Shown: piece after piece, positions 35,270 to 42,519 of the stretch | Position numbering within the stretch: position 1 is the first letter of the stretch | Layout of the letters: each line of letters opens with the position of its first letter | Assembly: GCF_003043945.1 (NCBI RefSeq) | Contig: NZ_PYXG01000003.1 | Coordinates: forward strand, 62,001-126,000 | Direction of reading: 5' to 3' | Source: Prevotella sp. oral taxon 376 | Lineage (GTDB): Bacteria > Bacteroidota > Bacteroidia > Bacteroidales > Bacteroidaceae | DNA length: 64,000 nucleotides | The notes under the pieces: model-generated | Seen by the model: the letters and a program-made list of their open reading frames with translations, nothing else | What the model was told of the DNA's origin: nothing | Database searches by the model: none | Translations under genes and position numbers: made by a program

Positions 35270-35568
35270 GAAGCATTCTACGAAATACCCGAGGAACTCA
35301 TAGAGAAAGCCTATGAATACCTCCCCGGCGACATGCTGGATGTGATCGAGCAGTTCTATTCCTCCATCCAACAGGAGATTTCTCATGTATAGCGCACAGC
35401 TCCGACAGCTGCCGCTGAGCGTCGATGTGCTCAGTCCGGATGTCTTTGACTGCCGCCCATTGATGGTCGGCAAGTCCCATACGCCCCGCAAAGTTTGCCG
35501 CTTGGAAGTGAATGCATGGCATTCAGAGCATTATGTTTCGAGGCAAGATAACATTTCTTTCGTAATTC

Positions 35569-35600
35569 TTTGGCTATTCTAAAAAAATGTTATACCTTTG
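35569..35600 (+). promoter_or_regulatory. Bacteroidota-type promoter of the small-peptide/fimbrillin pair
   Basis: TTTG (35569-35572), a 20-bp spacer and TACCTTTG (35593-35600). The leader to ATG 35903 is about 300 nt and includes a hairpin, AACAAAGGG...CCCTTTGTT (about 35807-35835). Confidence 0.65.
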
Positions 35601-35902
35601 CCGCCGTGAGTAATGGCAACATGACATATCGAACAGGTATAAAGGGTGTAAGCCTTGAGCAGAAGAGCGGTAACTTTTCTGCGATTTTTATGCCCGATTA
35701 TTTGGTCAATCCAAATAATTTGCTAACACACACAGGAGAGAGACCTATCTAACTACATAAATTCATACTTTTTCGTACGCGCGTGTGAGAAGCGTGTCCC
35801 CCATCAACAAAGGGCTCTATGGAGTTCCCTTTGTTCGTTTCGTCGTGCCTTTTCGGCAAGGGACGAAAAGCAAAATAAGACCAAAATTATTCATCAAAAT
35901 AT

Positions 35903-36094
35903 ATGAAAATTATGAGAAAGAAGACAAGTGATTTAACCGATTTTGTTCGGCCGTACGAGGCACCGCAGATCGAGACGATCGAGGTGCAGGCCGAACGGTT
36001 TATCTGTACATCCGTGCGCCCGAACCCAGGTTCGCAACAAGAAGACTGGGACGCCGACGAGGACGTCGACGGAGGAGAATACGAATTTGAATAA
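35903..36094 (+). CDS. Small protein preceding a fimbrillin-like gene
   Basis: A 63-residue acidic-tailed protein: YEAPQIETIEVQAERFICTS, then VRPNPGSQQEDWDADEDVDG. Similar short proteins (a KxPxxxxIxVxxE stretch, a Cys, then a Gly/Asp-rich tail) are common in Prevotella-type genomes, often beside surface lipoproteins; their role is unknown. There is no signal peptide. An alternative start at 35912 would give MRKKTSD. It lies 16 bp before the fimbrillin gene, so the two are probably co-transcribed. Confidence 0.6.
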   Translation: MKIMRKKTSDLTDFVRPYEAPQIETIEVQAERFICTSVRPNPGSQQEDWDADEDVDGGEYEFE

Positions 36095-36110
36095 TAAAAA
36101 TTTAAAGCAA

Positions 36111-37859
36111 ATGACAATGAAAAGAAATACGATTTTATCAGCGATAACCGGCGCGACCCTGCTGCTGTTCGTAGCAGCTTGCAGCAACAGCGACGACAAC
36201 ACCAACGGCAACAACAACGAGCCGAAAGAACCGACACAAACGGTTCAGTTCAGCTTTACCGACGAAGACTTTGGCGAAGACGAAACACCGACACGTGCAG
36301 GCACGGCAGAAGCCAAACCGCAGATCGTAGACTTAGGCGATTGCGAGGCCGAGATCAGCGTAGAGAGCGAGCCGGCTGTTAAGAAGACCCGCGGCGCGCA
36401 AACCCCGGCCAACGGCCACTACACCATCCGCGCCTACCAAGGCGGAACCCTCAAAGGCGAAATGAGCGGTACCTTCAGCGGCGGAACTTTTACGCCCGAT
36501 GTAGCGAATAAGGGCAGCATAAAATTAGCTCACGGCACCTACGACTTTATAGCATTCAACGACGACATTATCCCATCGGGCAATGACCTGACCGTAGCAA
36601 AAGACAAAGCCGGCACGGCGATGATCGGATTCGCAAATGCCGAGCATATCAACCAAAATCCCAACCAAACCATTAACTTCACCATGAAGCATGTGGGCGC
36701 CCGCCTGCGCACCCAGTTCGTTTGCCAAAAGCACATCCCCGAGAACATTACTGCCACGCTCGAGCAAACGGCAGCCAATGTGATTCCTACGAGCATAGCC
36801 TATAATCCCGCGACGAAAACCTATACGGCTACCAACGGCGCCATGACAGCAGAGGCCAGCAACTCGCCCGCCAGCACCGAAACTAAATATACAGCTTCAT
36901 TCTATGGTAAGTTCTATTCTTACACTTCGACCAGCGATTATCATTACTTCCTTCCCACTACCGAAGGCAGCAAACTGAAACTCACCGGCATCTCGGCCGG
37001 CACCGTTTTTTGGAAGCCCATTCCCACCTTTAACGTTGCATCGCTCAATGCCTCGCTTCAGATGCAATCGAACAAATCGTATGTCGTCAAGATCAAACTC
37101 AAACCTAGCTTTACCTACCTGATGAGCGACGGAACCACCGGATTCTTTAAAGACACCACCCTCGGCGGCGGCACGAAAACGCCCATAGGGCTTGTGATAG
37201 GTAATAATCGAGCCATTGCATTGAACTGTGCAGATGGGAATAACAAAAGTCTTCTTTGGCTTGCTCCCAGCGGCGGATGGTGGCATGGTCATAACAATAG
37301 CAAGGTCATAAAGTTTACGGAAATCCTAGATGCATATAACGATATGGATGGTTATAAATACACCTGGGAGGCAAGCGGCAGCTACGATAACACAACTATC
37401 AAGGCCAACGAGAAGGACAAGTACCCCGCCTTTTACTATGCAGGCCATTATGGCGACGAACTGGCTGCTGCCGGCATAACAGTAAGCGGTAATTTGGTAG
37501 GTAGGAAATGGTATATGCCAAGTGTCGGTGAAATTGAAGATATGCATACTACTTTGGTATTTGGGGAAGTAGATTCAGAGAGTTATGGAGGGAAATACTA
37601 CTTCGCATATACCGACTTAATCAATCAGGCTGTTACTCGAGTGGGTGGACAGTGGTACCTCGATACTTCGTTTTATGGTCCAATTTCTACAGGGCACACC
37701 AGTACGGAATATTATGATGACAGATTGGGATTGCCCATAGCGAGTGCTCCCCATAATCGCTTTTATTTCAACTTCTCATCTACCTATTGCAGGATCTGGC
37801 GAGACTTCGATGTATCACGGGCAAGCTTAGTCCGCCCCATCATCAAATACCAAGACTAA
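36111..37859 (+). CDS. Fimbrillin-like (Mfa/FimA-clan) lipoprotein adhesin
   Basis: A 582-residue lipoprotein (LLLFVAAC, about Cys24). The mature part has an Asn/Asp/Glu-rich linker, then beta-domains typical of the Bacteroidetes fimbrillin clan: GHYTIRAYQGGTLKGEMSGTFSGG, LAHGTYDFIAFND, INFTMKHVGARLRTQF, and KSYVVKIKLKPSFTYLMSDGTTG. The last part (WYMPSVGEIEDMHT to SLVRPIIKYQD) is like the C-terminal FISUMP-type module that often ends such adhesins. ATG 36111 or 36117 could start it. A surface adhesin or pilus-like subunit role is inferred. It sits alone in the island, near the right direct repeat. Confidence 0.75.
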   Translation: MTMKRNTILSAITGATLLLFVAACSNSDDNTNGNNNEPKEPTQTVQFSFTDEDFGEDETPTRAGTAEAKPQIVDLGDCEAEISVESEPAVKKTRGAQTPANGHYTIRAYQGGTLKGEMSGTFSGGTFTPDVANKGSIKLAHGTYDFIAFNDDIIPSGNDLTVAKDKAGTAMIGFANAEHINQNPNQTINFTMKHVGARLRTQFVCQKHIPENITATLEQTAANVIPTSIAYNPATKTYTATNGAMTAEASNSPASTETKYTASFYGKFYSYTSTSDYHYFLPTTEGSKLKLTGISAGTVFWKPIPTFNVASLNASLQMQSNKSYVVKIKLKPSFTYLMSDGTTGFFKDTTLGGGTKTPIGLVIGNNRAIALNCADGNNKSLLWLAPSGGWWHGHNNSKVIKFTEILDAYNDMDGYKYTWEASGSYDNTTIKANEKDKYPAFYYAGHYGDELAAAGITVSGNLVGRKWYMPSVGEIEDMHTTLVFGEVDSESYGGKYYFAYTDLINQAVTRVGGQWYLDTSFYGPISTGHTSTEYYDDRLGLPIASAPHNRFYFNFSSTYCRIWRDFDVSRASLVRPIIKYQD

Positions 37860-37870
37860 AAAAGCAGTGG

Positions 37871-37932
37871 CGGCAGAATAGTCTGCCGGCATAAAAACAC
37901 CTGTTTGGTCAAGACAGAATAGTCTGCCGGCA
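37871..37932 (+). repeat. Tandem hairpin repeat after the fimbrillin gene
   Basis: The 18-mer CAGAATAGTCTGCCGGCA occurs at 37874-37891 and 37915-37932. The first copy forms a 7-bp hairpin (CGGCAGA ATAG TCTGCCG). It may act as a transcription end, though no T-run follows. Confidence 0.65.
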
Positions 37933-38001
37933 CCCCAGAACAGAAAATACTAAAAACGGATAGTGCCAAAGGGCGCAAGAGGGACGCGCTCCACAAAGCC
38001 C

Positions 38002-38385
38002 GGCGGCACGCGCACCTCTCAGTCGGTAAACTTCGCCGGCCTCGACTATAAGCCTTTCGGTAAGGGAACCTATTCATCGAAATTCTCTTTATTCGCGGCT
38101 ACACGCGAGGTAGATGTGGAATACTCCGAGGTAGGCAATAGGTATCGCATCGCCGACAACTGGACGAAGGGATACCCCTTGGCTTTCAGTCCAGACGGCT
38201 CGAAGGTAACGGTCTATCCCACGACCATGGAGACGGGCTACAAGCATCCGCGCTTTGGCATGGTGAGCGTTACCGACCAGGGCAGCACCTACAATGAGGG
38301 CACCAAGACCTTCACCTTTAATTTTAAGTTCACGGTAGCGGCAGGTGTATTTGGAATATACCAGGAGACCCTGATATTGAAGTGA
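38002..38385 (+). pseudogene. 5'-truncated copy of the SusCD-associated lipoprotein gene
   Basis: Same frame and stop as the gene at 27064-27822, from GGTRTSQSVNFAGLDY to FGIYQETLILK, with one amino-acid change visible (NEATKT to NEGTKT). It lacks the signal peptide, lipobox and first half. The open frame extends upstream to 37963 with an unrelated start (MPKGARG...), so any product would be cytoplasmic and partial. Confidence 0.85.
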
Positions 38386-38497
38386 TAGGTCTGGAAACAG
38401 AGATTTCTCTCTCGCATGTAAATGAACCACGGCCCTTTCCGGTCGAGAGGGCCTTGCAAGAGACTTTTAAATAAGATTACATGCGATACCTTTATCA

Positions 38498-38526
38498 GGT
38501 TGTCCTCTTCGGGGGACAGCCTTTTT
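38498..38526 (+). terminator. Terminator in the right direct repeat
   Basis: A 10-bp stem (GGTTGTCCTC / GGGGACAGCC, two G-T pairs) with a TTCG tetraloop is followed by five T. Compared with the left copy, the stem has changed but pairing is kept. Confidence 0.8.
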
Positions 38527-38595
38527 CTTGTCGGATATCGTTTCGGGGGAACCTGCTGGCCGTTTCTCATAAAGCGAAATGCCCGATATGATTTC

Positions 38596-38658
38596 ACGAA
38601 ATCGCCGATTTCGTCGTTCAATCTCGCCGATTTCGTCGGACGATTTCGCCGATATTGT
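38596..38658. repeat. Three-armed 'GATTTCGCCGA' dyad repeat, copy 3
   Basis: Same as 28034-28097, lying within the right direct repeat. Confidence 0.7.
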
Positions 38659-38724
38659 AAACCGGGAAGCGGCTTCCGGAAATGAGAAAAGAAAAAAGGA
38701 ACCACATGAGTGATTCCCTTGAGC

Positions 38725-38798
38725 GCTCCAGGATGGGCTTGAACCAACGACCCCCTGATTAACAGTCAGGTGCTCTAACCAACTGAGCTACTGAAGCT
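38725..38798 (-). tRNA. tRNA-Asn (anticodon GTT)
   Basis: On the reverse strand a 74-nt cloverleaf starts GCTTCAG and ends CTGGAGC plus discriminator G. The seven acceptor pairs include one T-G. The D-arm region reads GCTCAGTTGGTTAGAGC, the anticodon stem CCTGA/TCAGG encloses CTGTTAA (anticodon GTT), and the T-loop is GGTTCAAGCCC. No CCA is encoded. Its 3' end faces the island, the usual side for tRNA-targeted integration, but the direct repeat stops 52 bp short of it. Confidence 0.95.
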
Positions 38799-38929
38799 TT
38801 TTGCCAATTGCGGTTGCAAAGGTAAGGCGTTTTTCTGAATCCACCAAACATTTTCGAGTTTTTTTTCGGCTTATCGCTAAAATACAATAAATTTTCAGGA
38901 CTTTTAGCGGGAATGTGCCCTTATATTGT

Positions 38930-38937
38930 TACATTTG
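38930..38937 (+). promoter_or_regulatory. -7 promoter element just before the S41 protease ATG
   Basis: TACATTTG fits TAnnTTTG and ends 8 bp before ATG 38946, so the transcript would have almost no leader. No clear -33 TTTG is seen. Confidence 0.45.
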
Positions 38938-38945
38938 CAACTGAT

Positions 38946-40610
38946 ATGAAGAAACTACTGTTCTGCCTGCTTCTGGTGGGTGCGATGCCCGTGGGGGCAC
39001 AAGAAGATAAGGATCACAACCTCGATGTGGCGAAAAACCTGGATGTGATGAATGTCATCTACAAGTATCTCGACATGATGTATGTGGATACGCTGGATGC
39101 CAATGAAGTGGTGGGCAACGGCATCAAGTCGATGCTCAAGAGCCTCGACCCCTATACCGTCTATTATTCCGAGAGCGATGTCAACGAGCTCCGCACGATG
39201 ATTACGGGCAAATATGTGGGTGTGGGCATGCTCATCCGCTGGAATTTCCAGTTGCAGAATGCCGTGGTCGACGAGCCTTATGAGAATACTCCCTCGGCCG
39301 AGGCCGGCCTGAAGAAGGGCGATGTCATCGTGAGCATCGACGGCGAGCCAATGAAAGGTAAGGATACCAAATATGTGAGCGAGCGCCTGCGTGGAGACGC
39401 GGGCAGTACCTTTGAACTGATGGTGCGCCGTCCTTCCACGGGCAAGCAGATGAAGTTCAAGATTACCCGCCGGTCTATCTATCAGACTCCCGCCGTGCCT
39501 TACTACGGCATTCTGGAAGGCAGCGTCGGATATATCAATCTGAGCGGCTTCGTGGAGAACAGCGCCAAGGCCGTGCGCCGTGCGTATGTGGAGATGCGCC
39601 AGAAAAGCATCAAGGGACTCATCGTCGACCTGCGCAACAACGGTGGCGGATCCGAGCAGGAGGCGGTGGACATCGTGAACATGTTCGTGCCCAAGGGCAA
39701 GCTCGTGGTCTCCAACCGTGGAAAGCTGAAGCGCGCCAACCATGACTATATCACCAGCATGGAACCCATCGATACCGTGATGCCCCTCGTGGTGCTCGTG
39801 AACGGAAACACGGCATCGGCCAGCGAGATTATGAGCGGTGCCCTGCAGGACTTCGACCGGGGTGTAGTCCTCGGTACCCGTACCTATGGCAAGGGTATCG
39901 CGCAGATGACGCTCGACCTGCCCTATAACGGACAGCTGAAGCTCACCACCAACAAATGGTATACGCCCAGCGGACGCTGTATCCAGGCCATCACCTACAA
40001 GCATGCCCGAGGCGGCTCGACGGTGCAGAAGTCGGACTCCACGGCCAAGGTGTTTCTCACGGAACACGGTCGTGAATTCAAGGATGTGGGCGGCATCGTG
40101 CCAGACATAGAGGTAAAGGCCGACTCGCTGCCGAACATCGCCTACTATCTGGCTGCGGCCGTAGACTCGAATGAAGTGCTGCACAACTATGAGGTCGACT
40201 ATATCGCCAAGCACCCTACGATAGCGCCGGCGGGGGAGTTCTGCCTTTCCGACACGGATTATGAGGAGTTCAAGCGGCGGGTGATGGCCAGCGACTTCAG
40301 GTATGACCGTGAGAGTGAGAAATATCTTAAGAACCTGAAGGAACTGGCCAAGTTCGAGGGTTATTACGATGAAGCCAAGGCCGAGTTTGAGGCTCTGGAG
40401 AACAAGCTGAAGCACAATGTGGCTAAAGATCTTGACTACAACAAGCGCTTCATCAAGCATATGATAGAGAACGATATCGTGGCAGCCTACTATTACCAGA
40501 AGGGTAGCATAGAGAATTCATTGCGCGACGACAAGCAGGTGGCCGAGGCCTTGAAACTGCTCAATGATGAGGCAAAATACAGGGAAATCCTGCGGCCGAA
40601 GAAGAAATAA
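38946..40610 (+). CDS. S41 C-terminal processing peptidase with PDZ domain, exported
   Basis: A 554-residue protein with a signal peptide (about 1-18, GAMPVGAQ). A PDZ domain spans about 88-172 (GVGMLIRW, AEAGLKKGDVIVSIDGEPM). The tail-specific protease core has GYINLSGFVE, LIVDLRNNGGG, NGNTASASEIMSGAL with catalytic Ser291, and RTYGKG with Lys316. CTPs of this type cut C-terminal tails of envelope proteins. The C-terminal 120 or so residues are helical. ATG 38946 is chosen because the signal peptide starts there; the open frame runs to 38913. The gene is divergent from tRNA-Asn. Confidence 0.93.
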   Translation: MKKLLFCLLLVGAMPVGAQEDKDHNLDVAKNLDVMNVIYKYLDMMYVDTLDANEVVGNGIKSMLKSLDPYTVYYSESDVNELRTMITGKYVGVGMLIRWNFQLQNAVVDEPYENTPSAEAGLKKGDVIVSIDGEPMKGKDTKYVSERLRGDAGSTFELMVRRPSTGKQMKFKITRRSIYQTPAVPYYGILEGSVGYINLSGFVENSAKAVRRAYVEMRQKSIKGLIVDLRNNGGGSEQEAVDIVNMFVPKGKLVVSNRGKLKRANHDYITSMEPIDTVMPLVVLVNGNTASASEIMSGALQDFDRGVVLGTRTYGKGIAQMTLDLPYNGQLKLTTNKWYTPSGRCIQAITYKHARGGSTVQKSDSTAKVFLTEHGREFKDVGGIVPDIEVKADSLPNIAYYLAAAVDSNEVLHNYEVDYIAKHPTIAPAGEFCLSDTDYEEFKRRVMASDFRYDRESEKYLKNLKELAKFEGYYDEAKAEFEALENKLKHNVAKDLDYNKRFIKHMIENDIVAAYYYQKGSIENSLRDDKQVAEALKLLNDEAKYREILRPKKK

Positions 40611-40641
40611 GGAACGATAAGTGATGAAAGTTGCGTTTTTT

Positions 40642-40673
40642 CTTGGATTATTCGGAAATTATGCGTACTTTTG
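40642..40673 (+). promoter_or_regulatory. Bacteroidota-type promoter of rimP-nusA-infB
   Basis: CTTG (40642-40645, one mismatch to TTTG), a 20-bp spacer and TACTTTTG (40666-40673), 61 bp upstream of the rimP ATG. Confidence 0.6.
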
Positions 40674-40685
40674 CATCGTTCAGTG

Positions 40686-40716
40686 GAATGAGGGGCTCCG
40701 GGAGAGCTCCTCATTC
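40686..40716 (+). promoter_or_regulatory. Leader hairpin before rimP
   Basis: A 13-bp stem (GAATGAGGGGCTC / GAGCTCCTCATTC, one G-T pair) with a 5-nt loop lies between the promoter and the rimP ATG at 40735, followed by TATTTT. It could be an attenuator of the rimP-nusA-infB operon or a terminator of the protease transcript. Confidence 0.55.
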
Positions 40717-40734
40717 TATTTTAAATGAAATTGT

Positions 40735-41202
40735 ATGATAGACAAGAAAGTCATAGAAAGGTTAGTAGATGAATGGTTGGCCGACAAGGACTATTTCCTT
40801 GTGGACATTGAAATCAGCACCGACGACAAGATCGTCGTAGAGATCGATCATGCCGACGGCGTGTGGATCGAAGACTGTGTGGAGTTGAGCAAGTATATCG
40901 AAGACCACCTTAGCCGCGACGACGAGGACTTTGAGCTTGAAGTGGGGTCGGCCGGCCTGGGCCAGCCTTTCAAGGTTCCGCGGCAATATGTCAACTTCGT
41001 GGGCAAGGAAGTAGAGGTGCTGGGTGCCGACGGCAAGAAAGTAAGAGGCCTCCTGAAGAGCGTAGACGGCAACGACTTCGTGGTAACTACAAAAGAAAAG
41101 GTAAAGGTGGAAGGCAAGAAGCGCGCCGTGTTGCAAGATGTAGACCACCTCTTTCAAATGGATAAAGTGAAATATACTAAATACTTAATAAGTTTTAAAT
41201 AA
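40735..41202 (+). CDS. rimP: Ribosome maturation factor RimP
   Basis: A 155-residue cytoplasmic protein. VIERLVDEWLADKDYFLVDIEI, IVVEIDHADGVWIEDCVELSKYIE and the LEVGSAGLGQPFKVPRQYVNFVGKEVEV turn (compare LEVSSPGLDRPL of other RimPs) identify the family, which helps 30S subunit maturation. It is the first gene of the conserved rimP-nusA-infB order, and nusA follows after 3 bp. Confidence 0.95.
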   Translation: MIDKKVIERLVDEWLADKDYFLVDIEISTDDKIVVEIDHADGVWIEDCVELSKYIEDHLSRDDEDFELEVGSAGLGQPFKVPRQYVNFVGKEVEVLGADGKKVRGLLKSVDGNDFVVTTKEKVKVEGKKRAVLQDVDHLFQMDKVKYTKYLISFK

Positions 41203-41205
41203 GCT

Positions 41206-42471
41206 ATGGCAGCAAGAAAAAACGCAGAAGAGCAGGTGAGCATGATTGATACCTTCAAGGAATTTAAGGAAACCAAGAATATCGACCGTACGACTTTGGT
41301 AAGTGTACTGGAGGAAAGTTTCCGTAATGTGCTTGCTAAGATTTATGGCAGCGACGAGAATTTCGATGTGATTGTGAACCCTGATAAGGGCGACTTTGAG
41401 ATTTACCGTAACCGCGTGGTTGTGGCCGATGGCGAGGTGGCCGACGAAAACAAGGAGATCAGCCTCACGGAAGCTCAGAAAATAGAGCCAGACTATGAGG
41501 TGGGAGAGGATGTCTCAGAACGCGTGAACTTCTCGAAGTTCGGCCGGCGTGCCATCCTGACCCTGCGCCAGACTTTGGCCTCGAAGATTCTGGAGCTGGA
41601 GCACGATTCCCTTTACAACAAATATAAAGACCGCGTCGGGCAGATCGTCGCCGGTGAAGTCTATCAGATATGGAAGCGCGAAGTGCTCCTCGTAGACGAC
41701 GAGAACAACGAGCTGATTCTTCCGAAGGCAGAGCAGATACCCTCCGACCAGTATCGCAAGGGTGAAACCCTTCGTGCCATCATTGCCCGAGTAGACAATG
41801 AAAACAACAACCCGAAGATTATCCTGAGTCGTACAAGTCCTGTTTTCCTGGAGCGTTTGCTCGAGCAGGAAGTCCCAGAGATAGCCGACGGCCTTATCTC
41901 TATCAAGAAGATTGCCCGCATGCCGGGTGAGCGTGCCAAGGTGGCCGTGGAGAGCTACGATGAGCGCATCGACCCCGTGGGAGCTTGTGTCGGCGTAAAG
42001 GGAAGCCGTGTCCACGGTATCGTCCATGAGCTCTGCAACGAGAATATCGATGTGATCAACTGGACGGCTAATATCAAGCTCTTTATCCAGCGTGCCCTGA
42101 GCCCTGCCCATGTGAGCAGCATTAATATCAACGAGGAGGAGCGCAAGGCCGAAGTCTATCTGCAGCCGGAGGAGGTGAGTCTGGCCATTGGCCGGGGAGG
42201 TTTGAACATCAAGCTTGCCTCTATGCTGACCGAGTATACCATCGATGTGTTCCGTGATGTGCCGGAAGGTGAAGAGGAGGAAGATATCTATCTGGACGAG
42301 TTCTCCGACGAGGTAGACCAGTGGGTTATCGACGCGGTCAAGGCCATCGGTCTGGATACGGCAAAGCAAGTGATCAATGCTCCCCGTGAGATGCTGATAG
42401 AGAAGGCTGACCTTGAGGAGGAGACGGTAGACCATCTGCTGAATGTGCTTCGTGCAGAATTCGAGCAATAA
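41206..42471 (+). CDS. nusA: Transcription termination/antitermination factor NusA
   Basis: A 421-residue protein with an N-terminal RNA polymerase-binding domain (about 1-130), S1 domain (about 135-200), and KH1/KH2 (about 205-345: DPVGACVGVKGSRVHGIVHELCNENIDVINW, then LAIGRGGLNIKLASMLTEY). A short C-terminal helical tail follows; the acidic repeats of Escherichia coli NusA are absent, as usual outside Proteobacteria. It binds RNA polymerase and nascent RNA to control pausing and termination. Confidence 0.96.
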   Translation: MAARKNAEEQVSMIDTFKEFKETKNIDRTTLVSVLEESFRNVLAKIYGSDENFDVIVNPDKGDFEIYRNRVVVADGEVADENKEISLTEAQKIEPDYEVGEDVSERVNFSKFGRRAILTLRQTLASKILELEHDSLYNKYKDRVGQIVAGEVYQIWKREVLLVDDENNELILPKAEQIPSDQYRKGETLRAIIARVDNENNNPKIILSRTSPVFLERLLEQEVPEIADGLISIKKIARMPGERAKVAVESYDERIDPVGACVGVKGSRVHGIVHELCNENIDVINWTANIKLFIQRALSPAHVSSININEEERKAEVYLQPEEVSLAIGRGGLNIKLASMLTEYTIDVFRDVPEGEEEEDIYLDEFSDEVDQWVIDAVKAIGLDTAKQVINAPREMLIEKADLEEETVDHLLNVLRAEFEQ

Positions 42472-42519
42472 CAAAGTGTACCCCCTCAACCCAACAAACA
42501 ACCAGTAAAAAAGTAATCA

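Larger units (their letters stand above)
34648..35902. other. Degenerate island region between ChoP cassette and fimbrillin genes
   Basis: No intact gene is supported. It holds the right inverted repeat, a 44-bp palindrome with a third arm, an IS3-like transposase fragment, a promoter at 35569-35600 and a leader of about 300 nt. One plus-strand stretch (about 35244-35392, reading PDDFAGMAEAFYEIPEELIE and on) looks protein-like and amphipathic, but I recognise no family and it overlaps the reverse-strand frame. Confidence 0.5.
38002..38673 (+). repeat. 673-bp direct repeat, right copy (island boundary)
   Basis: The second copy of 27439-28111, at about 97% identity by eye, starting abruptly at GGCGGCACGCG. 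It ends 52 bp before tRNA-Asn. The terminator stem differs at several bases but still folds. Confidence 0.9.

Noticed and set aside
35244..35392. Plus-strand protein segment PDDFAGMAEAFYEIPEELIE and following
   Set aside because: It looks amphipathic, but it has no start context, no recognised family and overlaps a reverse-strand frame; kept only as a note within the degenerate region.
38725..38798. Classic tRNA attachment site for the island
   Set aside because: No copy of the tRNA 3' end is seen at the left island edge, no integrase is present, and the direct repeat ends 52 bp before the tRNA.
38955..40460. 501-codon reverse-strand frame across the S41 protease
   Set aside because: Antisense of a well-supported protease with catalytic residues; His/Val/Leu-rich translation without domains.
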